A stretch of DNA of 64,000 nt, from assembly GCF_040954645.1 (NCBI RefSeq), contig NC_092813.1:22513235-22577234 (forward strand), in the 5' to 3' direction. Positions within the stretch are counted from its first letter, which is position 1. The number at the start of each line of letters is the position of its first letter. Below are positions 1-10,883 of the stretch, piece by piece. Below the pieces are notes generated by a model. That model saw only the letters and a program-made list of their open reading frames with translations, did no database searches and was not told the origin of the DNA. The translations under genes were made by a program, and so were the position numbers. Source of the DNA: Diabrotica undecimpunctata. Lineage: Eukaryota > Arthropoda > Insecta > Coleoptera > Chrysomelidae.

Positions 1-420
1 ACTTCCGTGAGAACGTGGCTTTACACCGGAACGGGTCGAAAACGTTGCAGCGTCTACACTGGAACGGGTAGAGAACGGGTGGAGAACGTTGTACCTTCTG
101 GATCAACTGGGTTTACACTGGAACTGGTCAAAATTCTAAACTGTTTGTAGTCGGAATGGTAGCCGAGATGTTGCTTCTTCTGTGGAAATGCTTCACCGTT
201 TCCAGGGTCGAGTGGCTTTTCACTAAAGCTGGTTGAGAAGATTTCACGAAGTTGCTAGTTGCGCCTCCCCAGAACTTCCGAATTACTTTGTGGCTTTACA
301 CAAGTGGCCTTACACTTGGAATTCTTCGAAGTTGCTTACGGGTTCATTCAGTTTTCCTTCCTCGTGGCCTTACACTCGGAACTCAAATACTAAGTCACTA
401 ATTCTCCAATTTTCCAATTA
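1..420. repeat. Degenerate short repeats around a 'GGC-TTACAC-GGAAC' core
   Basis: At least five imperfect copies of a core resembling GTGGCTTTACACCGGAAC occur here, for example near positions 18, 51, 113, 291 and 369, with irregular spacing. GGAACGGGT follows several copies. No credible protein is encoded: the one short open frame has no recognisable domain. It looks like the edge of a decayed satellite or minisatellite that begins before the window. Confidence 0.4.
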
Positions 421-774
421 ACGATAAAAATCGATTAAAAAAGGCTTTACTTTTTCTAATTGGAAATTCTACTGACTGCGCTACTTTTATTCTCTATAAA
501 ATGATATGTGTTCGTTGGAGAATTAAATAACATAACTCTGAATGAAATGCACAAATTTATTTAGATGTTAACAGTTTAGGGTATAAGACTATACTAACTT
601 AAGAATTACAAACTATCCTAAAAACCTCTCATAGTTCTTGATAATATCGTAATCACCTCGAGATACTCAGCGTGGATGTTTATCATCTTCTAAGTAGTCT
701 GAATATTGAGATAAAAACCCACACACACACAGTGGCGTGCTCGCCATAACATACCTCTTTACAACCAACTATAC
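421..774. other. Non-coding stretch, no recognised feature
   Basis: AT-rich sequence with only a short (AC)n run near 719-731. I see no coding or structural signal. Confidence 0.4.
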
Positions 775-1109
775 CTCAAACAACCTGGTTTCAGAATTTC
801 AAAGCTCCTCGTAAATATATTACTACTATAAATCGAATACGCTTTGGACATGCATGCTACTCATGCCATTTATTTAAAATTAAAGTCATCGATGATGATA
901 GTTGCAAACATTGCGGTAAGCTAGGTGACCTCGATCACATCTTCTTTGAATGTCCTAAATTTATTCAGCATTCAAACTCCCTGTATATAAAATTAACTAA
1001 ATGCAATACATACGCTCCATATAATATACAGTCCTTGTTAGCCATAGTTTCTGTAACAATATATAATTTAATTATAGAATTTTTGTCAGACACATGCATA
1101 GCTTTATAA
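775..1109 (+). pseudogene. LINE reverse transcriptase C-terminal tail fragment
   Basis: One open frame reads WFQNFKAPRKY, then INRIRFGHACYSCHLFKI, then a C-x2-C...H-x4-C array (CKHCGKLGDLDHIFFECP), and ends at TAA 1107-1109. This order (a W-F motif, a conserved R-x-R-x-G-H, and a CCHC-like finger ending in EC-P) is characteristic of the C-terminus of Jockey/I-type non-LTR retrotransposon ORF2. Nothing of the endonuclease or RT catalytic core lies upstream, so this is a 5'-truncated or otherwise isolated 3' piece. It stops about 30 bp before the probable start of the next LINE, so the second element may have landed at its end. Confidence 0.75.
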
Positions 1110-1139
1110 ATCTGGTACTCGTTTATGAAAATTTTCGAC

Positions 1140-1551
1140 TAGATAGTTCGACTTGAGCGGTCGAACAGTGCAGACGTGAGAGAAGAGAGAAGCGTGCTTA
1201 GGTGGGGGCAACTGACCTGTAGTCAACGGAGCTTATCAGCTCCCGGTGCGTAAGACACCGTGCGTGGCACAGGCACTTGTTCTACATTTAAAGCGGATGC
1301 GAGGCTATTTTTAGTTGAACCGTCGGGGAGCTGTCTTTATAGGCTACTCGCGGAGGCTTTAATAGCTTCGCGTTTGCGAAGATTACGGGTTCACCTCAGT
1401 GTGTCATCAGGGATGACACTGTAAGGCTTTGTACAAAGTCGGACAGCAACGGCCCCTGCTCCTGAGGTGAGAGAAACTGGAAGAGGATTCCTCCCTGTGA
1501 ACACATCATGAGTGATATTCCCCCCCCCCCCCAGAAAGTGTTGTCACGCAA
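1140..1551 (+). other. Probable LINE 5' UTR/internal promoter region
   Basis: This stretch is noticeably richer in G+C than its flanks and ends just before ORF1. It contains a run of 13 C at 1520-1532. Jockey-type LINEs carry an internal RNA polymerase II promoter in the 5' UTR; that role here is inferred from position only. Confidence 0.4.
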
Positions 1552-3508
1552 GTGACATCACAAAAAAAGAAGAAAATGATTTATTCAAATCATCCAGTTG
1601 CCTGCTCGGTCGAGCTATACAATAATTTTATAAAAAAAACTTTAAATCCTCCCGCGATAGAAGAGATCCCAGCATCGGAGGACGATTCATACACTCCAGA
1701 ATCGGAAGAAGAAAAAAGCGAAGTCGACACAGACGACGCAATCTCGATCACTATGGAGAGGGCAGTCATGGATGCCGAGACCACGCCCCCAATCCAAGAA
1801 ACACCCCCAGTCATGGACACCATCTCCACCGAGGAAGTGGAGCAAGAATCAGGAAAGAAAAAGAAACGACAACGTCCCACAGGAGACTCCTCAGACGAAG
1901 AGGAAGTTAACAAGAAAGCCAAAGAGATGGCTGAAAAAGAGAAAGCCAATGAGCTTCTAAAGTCGCTTAATGTGCTAACTGAACAAATAAAATCTCTAAA
2001 AGAAGAAAGCCGAATCCGCGAGGAGAAGGCCAACAAACAGATCCAAGACTTACTCGCTCAGATGACTGAGTTGAGAAAAGAAAACAAGGAAAAGGACAGA
2101 GAGATACAGAAGTTAGTCAGTCACTTTATGTCACTGGCAGCCACCAAACAACAGGAAGAAGAAAAAATGGACACCGAACTATGGAAGAAGAGTATGGAGC
2201 CCCTCCACATAATACAACAGCCCCCTCCCGCAAGGCCATCAGGAAGCAATGACAAGCCCAAAGAGCCAGAAACAAGCGAGGTAATCACCGAACCTGCAGG
2301 TTGGACAAAAGTTCAAAGTAAAAAGGGAAAAAAGACAGGCACCACTACTGAGAAATCAGACAGTAGTGTAAAAACTAAAATAAGTGTCGCCGAAAAACAG
2401 ACGCAGATAATAAATCAGCGAAAAGACAATAAACTCAGCAAGGCTGCGAAAGAAACTCAAGAAAGGAGTCAGAAAAAGAAAATAGCCCAAAATAAATTTA
2501 GCGAAAAAAGCCAAGTTGATAAAGAAAACTCCGAAATAAAAAACTCACCGCAAATAAGCGAGGAGACAACAGTTAAAAAGCCAAAACCACAGGCGATAAT
2601 CCTCAAAACTGTATGAGAACATCAAAAAATCCTGCAGAGAGCAGCTAATCAAGGTATAATATCAGTAAATAAATTTGCACGATCAGGCAGATCGATAGTA
2701 ATAAATACAAAAACCAGAGAGGATTATTTAGGAATGGTACACATCCTTGAAGAACACACACCGAAAGTAGAATTCATCGCATATCCCATAGATAGCGATA
2801 AATTGAAAAGAGTAATTATAAAAGGGCTATCTGCTACCACTAGCACGGTAGCAATCAAAGAAGAATTAAACAACAAAGGAATAGAAGTAACAAGGGTGAT
2901 CAATATGATCTCTAAAAAAGCCGACAAGAAAGTACTGCCGCACTTTATCGTCACCCTCAAAGAGGAGGACGTTGCACAGATCAAAAGAATTACTGATATA
3001 TGCTACATGCGAATCTATGTGGAGGATGAATTCAAAATCACAAAAGACACCCTGCAGTGCTACAACTGCCAGGGCTATTATCACAGCTCAAAGGCTTATC
3101 ATTGCAGCTGTAGATGTGTCAAGTGCGGAGAAAACCACTTGAGCAACGACTGCCAAAAAAGCAAAGAAACGGACCCCAAATGCGCTAACTGCGAACAAGC
3201 GCATACGGCTAACTACCGTGGATGCTCCAAAGCACCGAGAAGGAAGACCACTGCCCCCACAAAACCGGCAGGAAGGCCAATCAATAGTGCACCAGTCAAC
3301 AATGGGGTCAGCTAAGCACAAGCAGCGAAAAAAAACCCCAGAAGTCATCGAAGAGGCCCCTGTACCAACGCAAACGGTACAAGATGCGGCCACACTCATC
3401 GCCAACTTCCACACGGAGTATAATAACAAAATGATGGAGATGATGTCCATGATGGATAAAGCGACGAAAATGATGACTGCATTTGGAGAGACCGTCCGAA
3501 AATGTTAA
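1552..3508 (+). pseudogene. LINE ORF1 (gag-like, CCHC fingers), broken
   Basis: ORF1 proteins of Jockey-type LINEs coat the element RNA. The N-terminal half is strongly charged with a likely coiled coil (about 1920-2180, E/K/Q-rich). A conserved middle domain follows, then cysteine knuckles at about 3058-3225: CYNCQGYYHSSKAYHC, CVKCGENHLSNDC and CANCEQAHTANYRGC. The frame is interrupted by TGA at 2614-2616 and by TAA at 3313-3315, where related elements usually have a tyrosine in a VSYAQA-like motif. An 8-A run at 3328-3335 then shifts reading to another frame, which carries the C-terminus to TAA 3506-3508. The start is the first ATG of the long frame. It cannot make a full protein. Confidence 0.8.
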
Positions 3509-6206
3509 CAAACCAAACCGAGGATCTACGCATTGGGTCATGGAATTCCGGCGGAATATTCAAAAAGATCAACCTTCTGGATGAAATAATAAACAGATTA
3601 GAGCTCGATATCGTAGCCCTTCAAGAAACCAAACTAGTGGAAATGAAGAAAACAAAATTCCCTGGCTACGATATCTATAGAACGGATCATAGAGCATTAT
3701 CAGGAGGAACAGTTATATTAGTCAAAAAGGGACTCGAACACGAGCATATCCCAACACCAGACGGACTGGTGACAATGGAAGCTACAATCATTCGACTTAA
3801 GGCCCACAACGAATCACTAAAAATAGTGTCAGCTTACGTTAGACCAAATGATCCGAGTTTCAACGAAGATTTGAGCCTAATACTGAACTCAGAAGAGCCA
3901 ACTATAATTATTGGAGACCTAAATGCTAGATCTCCCAATTGGTTTGACAGGACGACCAACCGAAATGGAAGACATCTCTGCAACCATCTCGAAAACAGAC
4001 CAAACACCTATGTTATCGGACCAACAGACCCGACATGTTTCCACAGAGAACTCCCTACGCACCTCGATATTGCAATCCTACACAACGTGGGTAAACAATA
4101 TAAGATATACTCTATAAATGAATGCGATTCGACGCACAATCTAATCGTCCCGACCCTGGGCGCAATATATATGAAATATTTGCAGCCTCACAACAGAAAG
4201 AAGACAAGTTGCCTGAACTTCAGAAGAATTGTGAGCGAAAACATCGGTAATATCTCAACAATAAATAATATTACGGAATTAGAAGACAGCGTAATAAAAC
4301 TAGAACAAACAATAAACAATGCTATCGATGCCAGCTCCAAAATCGAAACAATCACTAGACAAAAAGGAAGATTTAGGGATATAAGCATAGAACTTCAGAA
4401 CCTAATCAAAGAGAAAACAGAAAAAGAAGAAGAGCATACCGCACAAGAACAGCAGAGGACAAAAGGATTGCAAACGAGCTAGACAGGGAAGTAAAAAGAC
4501 AATTACACAATCATAGAAATGAAAGCTGGGACACCTATATCCAAGAGCTAAACCCTAATAAATCCGCCTTCTGGAAATTATCAAAAATTCTCCGAAAGGA
4601 CAAGAAACTCATACCACCCCTACACGAAGTAAACGGGGTTTGTCCATACGGAAATCGATAAAGCAAAAGTCATGAAAGACGAATTAGAAAGGGCGTGTAG
4701 GAACAACGAACACCCCAATGAAGACATAGACTTCGAAGAAGAGGTAGAAAGAGCAGCGAGAAGACTAAAAAGAAAAAAGGGCAGAATAGGAATTACACAC
4801 ACATCTCCCGAAGAGATAAAGGAACTAATAAAAATGACTAATGCCAAAAAAGCCCCAGGACCTGACAATATCACAAACAGGGCGCTGAAAAACCTACCAA
4901 CAAAAGCTATTGTTTACATCACCAACATCATAAACAATATGCTTAAACTAAGATATTTCCCAGATAGATGAAAAGAAGCACATGTAACCATGATCGAAAA
5001 ACCTGGGAAAATGGCACATTTCCACAAAACTACAGGCCTATCAGCTTATTGTCATCGATAAGCAAGATAGCAGAAAGATATAATAAAAAAAGGCTCAACG
5101 AAGAAACCCAAACACTAAGCATCATACCAGAAGCTCAATTCGGGTTCAGAAGCGAACACTCCTGTGAACTACAGGTACTAAGATTGACGGAATTCATTAC
5201 GAAAGGATTTAATGAGAAAATGTATACGGCCACAGCATTTCTACACGTCAGCAAGGCATTCGACAGAGTCTGGCACCAAGGACTCACTTAATAAATGAAC
5301 GATTTGGGATACAGCGAGGCGATGAGATGCCTCCTTGCGTCATATCTAGCCAACAGAAGGTTCAGAGTTCGGATGGGGGCAACCCTATCCGAAGTCGGGG
5401 CTCTGGAGGCAGGTGTGCCTCAGAGAGCGGTGCTATCGCCGTACCTGTACACCATCTATACGGCCGACACGCCAACAGAGCCAGGCTCTCTGTTGAGCCT
5501 TTATGCTGACGATACAGCAATAGCTGTCAGCTGAAGAAATCCGGATCATGCAGCTAATCATCTGCAAAGAGTACTAAACAGATTTCAAAGGTGGTGCATA
5601 AAGTGGAAAATAGCCTTAAACCCAGACAAAACACAGGCTGTAATGTTTAGTCACAGAAGAAGTGTACCAAACCGAGATATTACAATTGGAAACACCCTAG
5701 TAGACTGGACTATCCAGGCTAAATACCTTGGGGTACTACTAGATAAGAAGCTAACGTTTACTAAGCACATCAATCAGCAAACATACAAAGCCAAAGCGTT
5801 GGAAAGTCAGCTCTCAACACTCATTGGACGAAAAAGCAAACTAAGATTTAAAACTAAAATCAGGGTTGCGAATAGTATTATCCTGCCAGTCCTAACTTTT
5901 GCATCCGCTGCGTGAAGACACACCTGTAAAACAAACAGGAAAAAGATACAGACTACCCAAAATCAAATAGTCAGAGATGCACTAAAGGTACCAAAGTACG
6001 TACCTCTGAGATATGTATAAAGAGACTCAGGACAAACAAGAATCCTACACACGCTAGACGAGAGAGCATATGAAATATTCAACGGACTAAGAAACCACCC
6101 AAGCAGAATGTTAAGAGAGCTGACTAACTACAATGAAAACATAAGGACAGTACACAGAAGACCAAAACAACAGATAGCTGGATATAGGGAGAACCCAAAC
6201 GAGTAA
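3502..6206 (+). pseudogene. LINE ORF2: AP-endonuclease plus reverse transcriptase, broken
   Basis: This ORF would nick the target and reverse-transcribe the element RNA. Endonuclease motifs are visible: SWNSGG (about residue 13), LQETKL (about 40) and GDLNARSPNW (about 138). The last catalytic motif, normally S-D-H, reads DSTHN, so the aspartate is lost. The frame breaks near 4430-4464, returns by 4672, meets TGA at 4969-4971 and shifts again near 5000. Further stops are at 5289-5294, 5532-5534 and 5913-5915. RT motifs include APGPDNI, FPQNYRPISLLS, FLHVSKAFDRVW, GVPQRAVLSP and YADDTA. In motif A the first catalytic aspartate is histidine. The C-terminal part continues to TAA 6204-6206. Family assignment is firm; it is inactive. 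Confidence 0.85.
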
Positions 6207-7340
6207 ATAAAGAATGAGATGGTTGCAAGGAGAACGAACAAGGAAAATGCAGTCAATAAGAAAACACACCAAAAAAATTCTGGCGAGAGGGTACGCTTTT
6301 CTTTTAGGTTTTTAGGTTTTTTAGGTACTTAAGGACAATATACAATGGGGTGTGTAAGGGCCGTATACACCTGGGAATGCACACCCCAATACACGCACAC
6401 TATAGGATTAAGGAAAAAAGGAAAGAATTGTTGCCCAGGCATTTTATAGTCCCGAAGGACCAAGGAAGTCCACAAAAAAAAATAGTGTTTTCCGATTAAA
6501 TAACTTAGTACTTATTGATATTTTCATTAAAACGTTTTAACATAAACTCAAATTCATATAGTCAAATATAGACGGGGGCCCGTCAGGCCTTCTATATACC
6601 GCATTGCGGACTAGGCCCTTAAGGCAGATCAAGTGAACTGATCTACTTGCGAAATCCCAGCACTGAGGTCATGTGCGGCATACATGGACTTGGTGGCCGG
6701 ACCCCACTCGGATGCTCAGCCGGCGAGGAGAACAAAATTTATTTTGCCAAATCGGCGGCTGAGTGACCGAGCACACACTCTTTTCCGGACATAGAGTCGT
6801 CAGTTCAGGCTGGCGGCTCTATGGTCGGAACACACGCTCTTTTTCCTTTTTTTTAGGGACTCAAGTCCTGACGTAAAGTTAGAGTAACTTCAATAGAATC
6901 GATAAAGTAAATAGGGAGAAAAGCCTAGATGTGGCTACCCCTACAGTTAGGTGGCATAACCATAGTCATTAAAAACAGAGGGTGTCCCATTACCCAGGGC
7001 ACCCTAAGTAACTTTTAGATCATAAGCCTCCTCACGTAAGTAACATGATGAGGAGGGGTGGAGGAAAAGCCTGGGGGTCAGATAGGTACCACTTCGACTA
7101 GGGAAGTGTGACCGGTTTGATCGTCGGGCATATGGATCCCATTCTTACATTGGTATACACATGTTCCAAGGGGCAGGGTTGATCACTGCGTGTGTGTGTG
7201 TGTGTGTGTGTGTGAAAATTTTCAGAGCGTGTATAGGGTTAGACTTGTACCCTTTGTTTATCCTATATGTAACAATACCTTATCCGTGGTCCAGTATTGT
7301 TTGTCTGTTAAAATAAATGTCTTGACGGACCCCTAGACGA
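6207..7340 (+). other. Probable LINE 3' UTR and downstream non-coding sequence
   Basis: No coding frame of note. The segment has moderately high GC content, for example around 6575-6850 and 7060-7190, unlike the AT-rich DNA after 7400. It also contains a (GT)n microsatellite at 7190-7214. It is probably the 3' UTR of the preceding LINE or a second decayed repeat; no poly(A) tail with a matching target duplication was found. Confidence 0.35.
7190..7214. repeat. (GT)n microsatellite
   Basis: Uninterrupted GT dinucleotides, about 12 units. Confidence 0.95.
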
Positions 7341-9029
7341 GAAGCGAGTGTCCTTGTATTTTCTTTCGACGTGTTCTTCTATTAATTATTCGTCTATTTC
7401 GTTTTAGGGATATCGCTGTGCATTTGTCTGAGAGAAATAATCTGTACTTATGTGTATATACCTTCTTAAGGAATATATTATAACCACCTTTCGAGACTGG
7501 CTGAATGACGAAAGTCTATGCCACAAAAAAAAAGCTGATCATGTTTTTACAGCCAACTTTCAAGCTTCATATTTTAAAATCAGACATTATCATCACTTAA
7601 AATGACTTAAAAACTATTCATAACTCGGATGAACATATACAGTAACTTCTAACATATCAAACTTCCACCTACCTATTGAAAATTTGTTACAGCAATAAAA
7701 TGTTAAGTACATGATCGAGTTCAATGATTAGACTTACATTTTTCGTTTCTAAATGTGTTTTTTTCAATTTTTCTTGATCGCTCTTCCGCTTATGCGTCGT
7801 CCCTGGATTGACAGATATATTTTACTCCATGAATCTATTTCGTCAACTAATAATATGCCGAAAAAAAAAACAGTTTAAACTGATGATAAACACAAATAAA
7901 ACGATTAGCATCAGACAAGTTGAAAGCAATGGCGGCCATTGTTCATTTTTTAGTCATGTGATCACAATACAGCATTCTCATTGGCTGTTGGGGAGATGTC
8001 CGTTTTTGAAATAAACCTTTATAGCAGGAGTCCGTTTTGAAACCGATCTTCAACTGTGAAGTTGAAAATAACGTATTTGCGTGTGTGTTAAAAGGAAACT
8101 ATTATCACCGTTGACAAGAACAGGAATAATTCTATAAGAAACGACTACTAACTTATAAATTTTTATTTTTTTGACACATGTCCGTCTTTGATCTAAAGCC
8201 ACTCATATGTACATTATATTATTTTAATAATCCAAACATAATTTCGAGGTGATATATTATTTTACAGTACATTACAATAAGTAATAATTAACCAAAAGAA
8301 TATAAAAATAAGCTTTCTAATGTGTTTATCTTTTGGAACAAAAACAACGAAATTCTTTCAAACGAAAAATATAATTTAAGAAATATAAAATAATTAAATA
8401 TAAATAAATAATACAACAAAAAAACGGGTGTGACAGTCCAGTGGGACTGCCGGTAGAAGTTATACTTCTATAGACGCGTTCGCCGTTAAAAATTTATATG
8501 GGAATCAATCTGCACAATCATTACATATGTAATGCTATAGGTAAGAGAGAGCAGAAAGAGAAAAATAATTAGTTATATAGGTATATGGTGCATCGTTTGC
8601 TGTATCTAAACATTTGACCTGTAATAGGAGTATAGTAAATGAAGGATTGTATCAATATTTAAATGAAAATATATATTTTTATTTTTATATATGTATAAAA
8701 GGAGATGAATGCAAAAAAAATTACACATACTCTGCAGTAAAATTCATTGTTTATTTTGGTATTAATATAAAAATTACAATACAATAGATACACTGCAACA
8801 TAATTCAATATAATAATACAATATAAATTTAAATGTAATATTCATAAATATTTAAAACTGCCAATATACATCAACTTACTTTACGAAGATAAAAATAAAA
8901 AACCAACAACTCTGATTATGTTGTAAACTTTCATTTTATTTTAAAATTTATGTTTTTTGCGTACATTACATATATTTAATAAGATTAACGTGAGGTTTTT
9001 AAATATTTCAAAAATAAAAAAGGAAATTC
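7341..9029. other. AT-rich non-coding stretch
   Basis: No gene is recognisable. The only structured part is a dispersed repeat copy at about 8445-8560, listed separately. Multiple T/A homopolymers are present. Confidence 0.4.
8445..8560 (-). repeat. Dispersed repeat, inverted partner of 12320-12425
   Basis: Read on the minus strand, this segment aligns over about 100 bp with 12320-12425. Shared blocks include CTCTCTTAC, TTACATATGTAATG, CAGATT and AAGTATAACTTC. Similarity by eye is roughly three quarters. It encodes nothing recognisable; a non-autonomous transposon is the likeliest source. Confidence 0.5.
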
Positions 9030-9108
9030 ATAATTGGGATTCGAACTCACAACCACCAGCGTATGAACCAAACACGTAAAGGATTTGCCAATTAGACATG
9101 ACACTAAC
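9030..9108 (-). repeat. tRNA-like sequence (possible SINE head or tRNA pseudogene)
   Basis: The minus strand contains GTGAGTTCGAATCCC, which matches an RNA polymerase III B box (GTTCGAATC). About 45 bases upstream is TGTCTAATTGG, a degraded A-box-like element. The T stem pairs poorly and I could not build a sound cloverleaf, so a working tRNA gene is unlikely. A tRNA-derived SINE head or tRNA relic fits better. Confidence 0.35.
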
Positions 9109-9247
9109 GGATTTCAAAATTGACAGTTCTCGGTAAAACAGTGATTATTTTGAAATACAAAAGCCTGAAATAATTATAAACGTTTAATTTTAAATAATAC
9201 AAAACATATTACATAAATAATAATATTAATACATATTATATTAAATA

Positions 9248-9251
<4 letters not shown>

Positions 9252-9337
<86 letters not shown>
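9252..9337. repeat. (AT)n microsatellite, left of the Tc1 element
   Basis: Nearly pure AT dinucleotides with one ACAATATT interruption. The Tc1-type element begins directly after it. Confidence 0.95.
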
Positions 9338-9340
<3 letters not shown>

Positions 9341-10805
9341 TCAAAAATGTTTTGCATAATGTAATATTTTCAAAATTATCCACCTAATCTGGTAAAATCT
9401 ATTTTTTTTTAACAAAATACTTTATTATATATATAAAATTGTATGTTTTGAAAAAAACAATAAACAAAATTTAGAGGATTAACAATTTATTATCATTATT
9501 TTTAATATGTATTATAAATATATTTTTTTAAATTTGTACAGATATAGGAAATAATACTTAATATACCGTATTTCCACCTCTTGTATCAATGCAAGACTGA
9601 ATGCGATGTCCCATGCTTCTTATAAGTGTATTAATGTAGTTCTGGTCCATGGTACCCCATTCTTCAATCGCTGCTATTCTAAGGTCTTGTAGTGTCCTTG
9701 GGGGTGGCTGCCGAGACTGAATTTTTCTTTTGAGCATATCCCATCCGTGCTCAATGGGATTGAGGTCAGGTGAGCAAGATGGACATTGTAATCTGACGAT
9801 ATCTTCTGTCTCTAAAAAATCTGCCACATGTCTCATACGATGGGGAGGCGCATTGTCGTCCATAAAAATAAATTCTAGACCAACAGCTCCTCGCCACAAG
9901 CGTACAACAGGCCTAAGAATGATATCAATATAAATTTGTCCATTCATGTTACCAACAATAGGAATTAAAGGAGTTTTATTATTTAGCATGATGCATCCCC
10001 AAAACATTATGGAGCCACCTTGATATGGGACTCTTTGGACAGCTTGGTTAAGTCTATCCTGTCGATTTGGGTTCCTCCAAATCCTAATTCGGCGATTATC
10101 CGACAAAAGGCTAATTTTGGTTTCATCAGAAAATAACACGTTTCCCCATTTGTTGTCATGCCATTGTAAATGTTCATTGCACCATTCCAGTCGAGTCCTT
10201 TTCTGCTCTAACGTAAGCTTTGGTACAAACAATGGACTTCTTGTAAATAAATTCGCCGAATGTAATCTGTTTCTAATAGTCTGATCGCAAATTACAATAT
10301 TATGAGCTTGCTGGAGCTCTCTTCTAATAGCTGGGGCAGTCATAGTGGGGTTTCTCCGGGCAGTTAACGTTAAAAAGCGTTCTTGGACATTAGTAGTAAT
10401 TCTGGATCTTCCGCTTTTTGGACGATCGCTAACAGAATTCGTCTCTCGATATTTTTTCACAATCCGAGACACATCACTCTGATTAACTCCAACCCGGACA
10501 GCAACGTCGACTTGTGTGTGGCCTTCTTCAATCAAAGTAACGATTCTAGCTCTGTTGAACTCAGATATCACTTGTCTATTCATATTGTGTACTACAAAGT
10601 GAATAAAACGCAAACCAATTTTTACAAATATCGGTTTTCGAAAACTGATGAACACAATATGAATACTGAGAATCTTTTCGACGATTAAGAAACAAAAAAC
10701 AAGCAATAAAATACATTATTTTAGTAGACAAAAAGAAAACAGCGCAAAAAATTTCAAATGAGAAACGTTCAGTGGCGTTACAGATAATATGCAAAACATT
10801 TTTGA

Positions 10806-10808
<3 letters not shown>
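9338..10808 (-). mobile_element. Tc1-type DNA transposon, structurally complete
   Basis: Terminal inverted repeats are visible by eye. The left end reads CACTCAAAAATGTTTTGCATA, and the complement of the right end (about 10788-10808) is the same. TA lies immediately outside both ends, as expected for the Tc1/mariner TA target duplication. One uninterrupted transposase of 341 codons lies inside on the minus strand. The element is about 1.47 kb, normal for a full-length Tc1 family member, and sits inside a TA dinucleotide array, which continues on the other side. Confidence 0.92.
9558..10583 (-). CDS. Tc1-family DD34E transposase, intact
   Basis: The 341-residue transposase would bind the terminal repeats and excise and reinsert the element. 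The N-terminus has a paired-like helix-turn-helix region (about residues 5-55, including EEGHTQVDVAVRVGVNQSDV) followed by GRSRITT. The catalytic core has FSDETK (D near 153), FMDDNAPPH (D near 243) and SPDLNPIEHGWD (E near 278). Thirty-four residues separate the last D and E, giving DD34E. WGCIM precedes the second D, as in the family. The start chosen, MNRQVISEFNRAR, gives the usual length; an upstream in-frame ATG would add 41 hydrophobic residues that do not look native. No stops or frameshifts were seen, so activity is possible. Bari-like elements have similar length; subfamily is not assigned. Confidence 0.92.
   Translation of the reverse strand: MNRQVISEFNRARIVTLIEEGHTQVDVAVRVGVNQSDVSRIVKKYRETNSVSDRPKSGRSRITTNVQERFLTLTARRNPTMTAPAIRRELQQAHNIVICDQTIRNRLHSANLFTRSPLFVPKLTLEQKRTRLEWCNEHLQWHDNKWGNVLFSDETKISLLSDNRRIRIWRNPNRQDRLNQAVQRVPYQGGSIMFWGCIMLNNKTPLIPIVGNMNGQIYIDIILRPVVRLWRGAVGLEFIFMDDNAPPHRMRHVADFLETEDIVRLQCPSCSPDLNPIEHGWDMLKRKIQSRQPPPRTLQDLRIAAIEEWGTMDQNYINTLIRSMGHRIQSCIDTRGGNTVY

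Positions 10809-10880
<72 letters not shown>
10809..10880. repeat. (TA)n microsatellite, right of the Tc1 element
   Basis: About 35 TA units, the continuation of the array on the other side of the transposon. Confidence 0.95.

Positions 10881-10883
<3 letters not shown>

Larger units (their letters stand above)
1140..6206 (+). mobile_element. Jockey-type non-LTR retrotransposon, decayed
   Basis: The order is a GC-richer leader (about 1140-1551), a nucleic-acid-binding ORF1 with CCHC fingers (1552-3508), and ORF2 with an AP-endonuclease and reverse transcriptase (3502-6206). The ORF1 stop and ORF2 start overlap as ATGTTAA at 3502-3508, a common arrangement for termination-reinitiation in this group. 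Premature stops, frameshifts and catalytic replacements show the copy is dead. The 3' end is not sharply defined: a GC-richer UTR-like region follows to about 7330-7535, with (GT)n at 7190-7214 and a short A-run at 7525. I could not identify target-site duplications. Confidence 0.85.

Noticed and set aside
1590..2036. 148-codon minus-strand frame inside LINE ORF1
   Set aside because: Serine-rich shadow of the acidic/lysine-rich sense frame; no domain.
9030..9108. Functional tRNA gene on the minus strand
   Set aside because: The B box is good, but the T stem and acceptor stem do not pair and the A box is degraded.
9174..9383. IYIYIY-rich open frames over AT arrays (also near 10.6-10.9 and 15.5-15.8 kb)
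   Set aside because: Translation of dinucleotide microsatellites.
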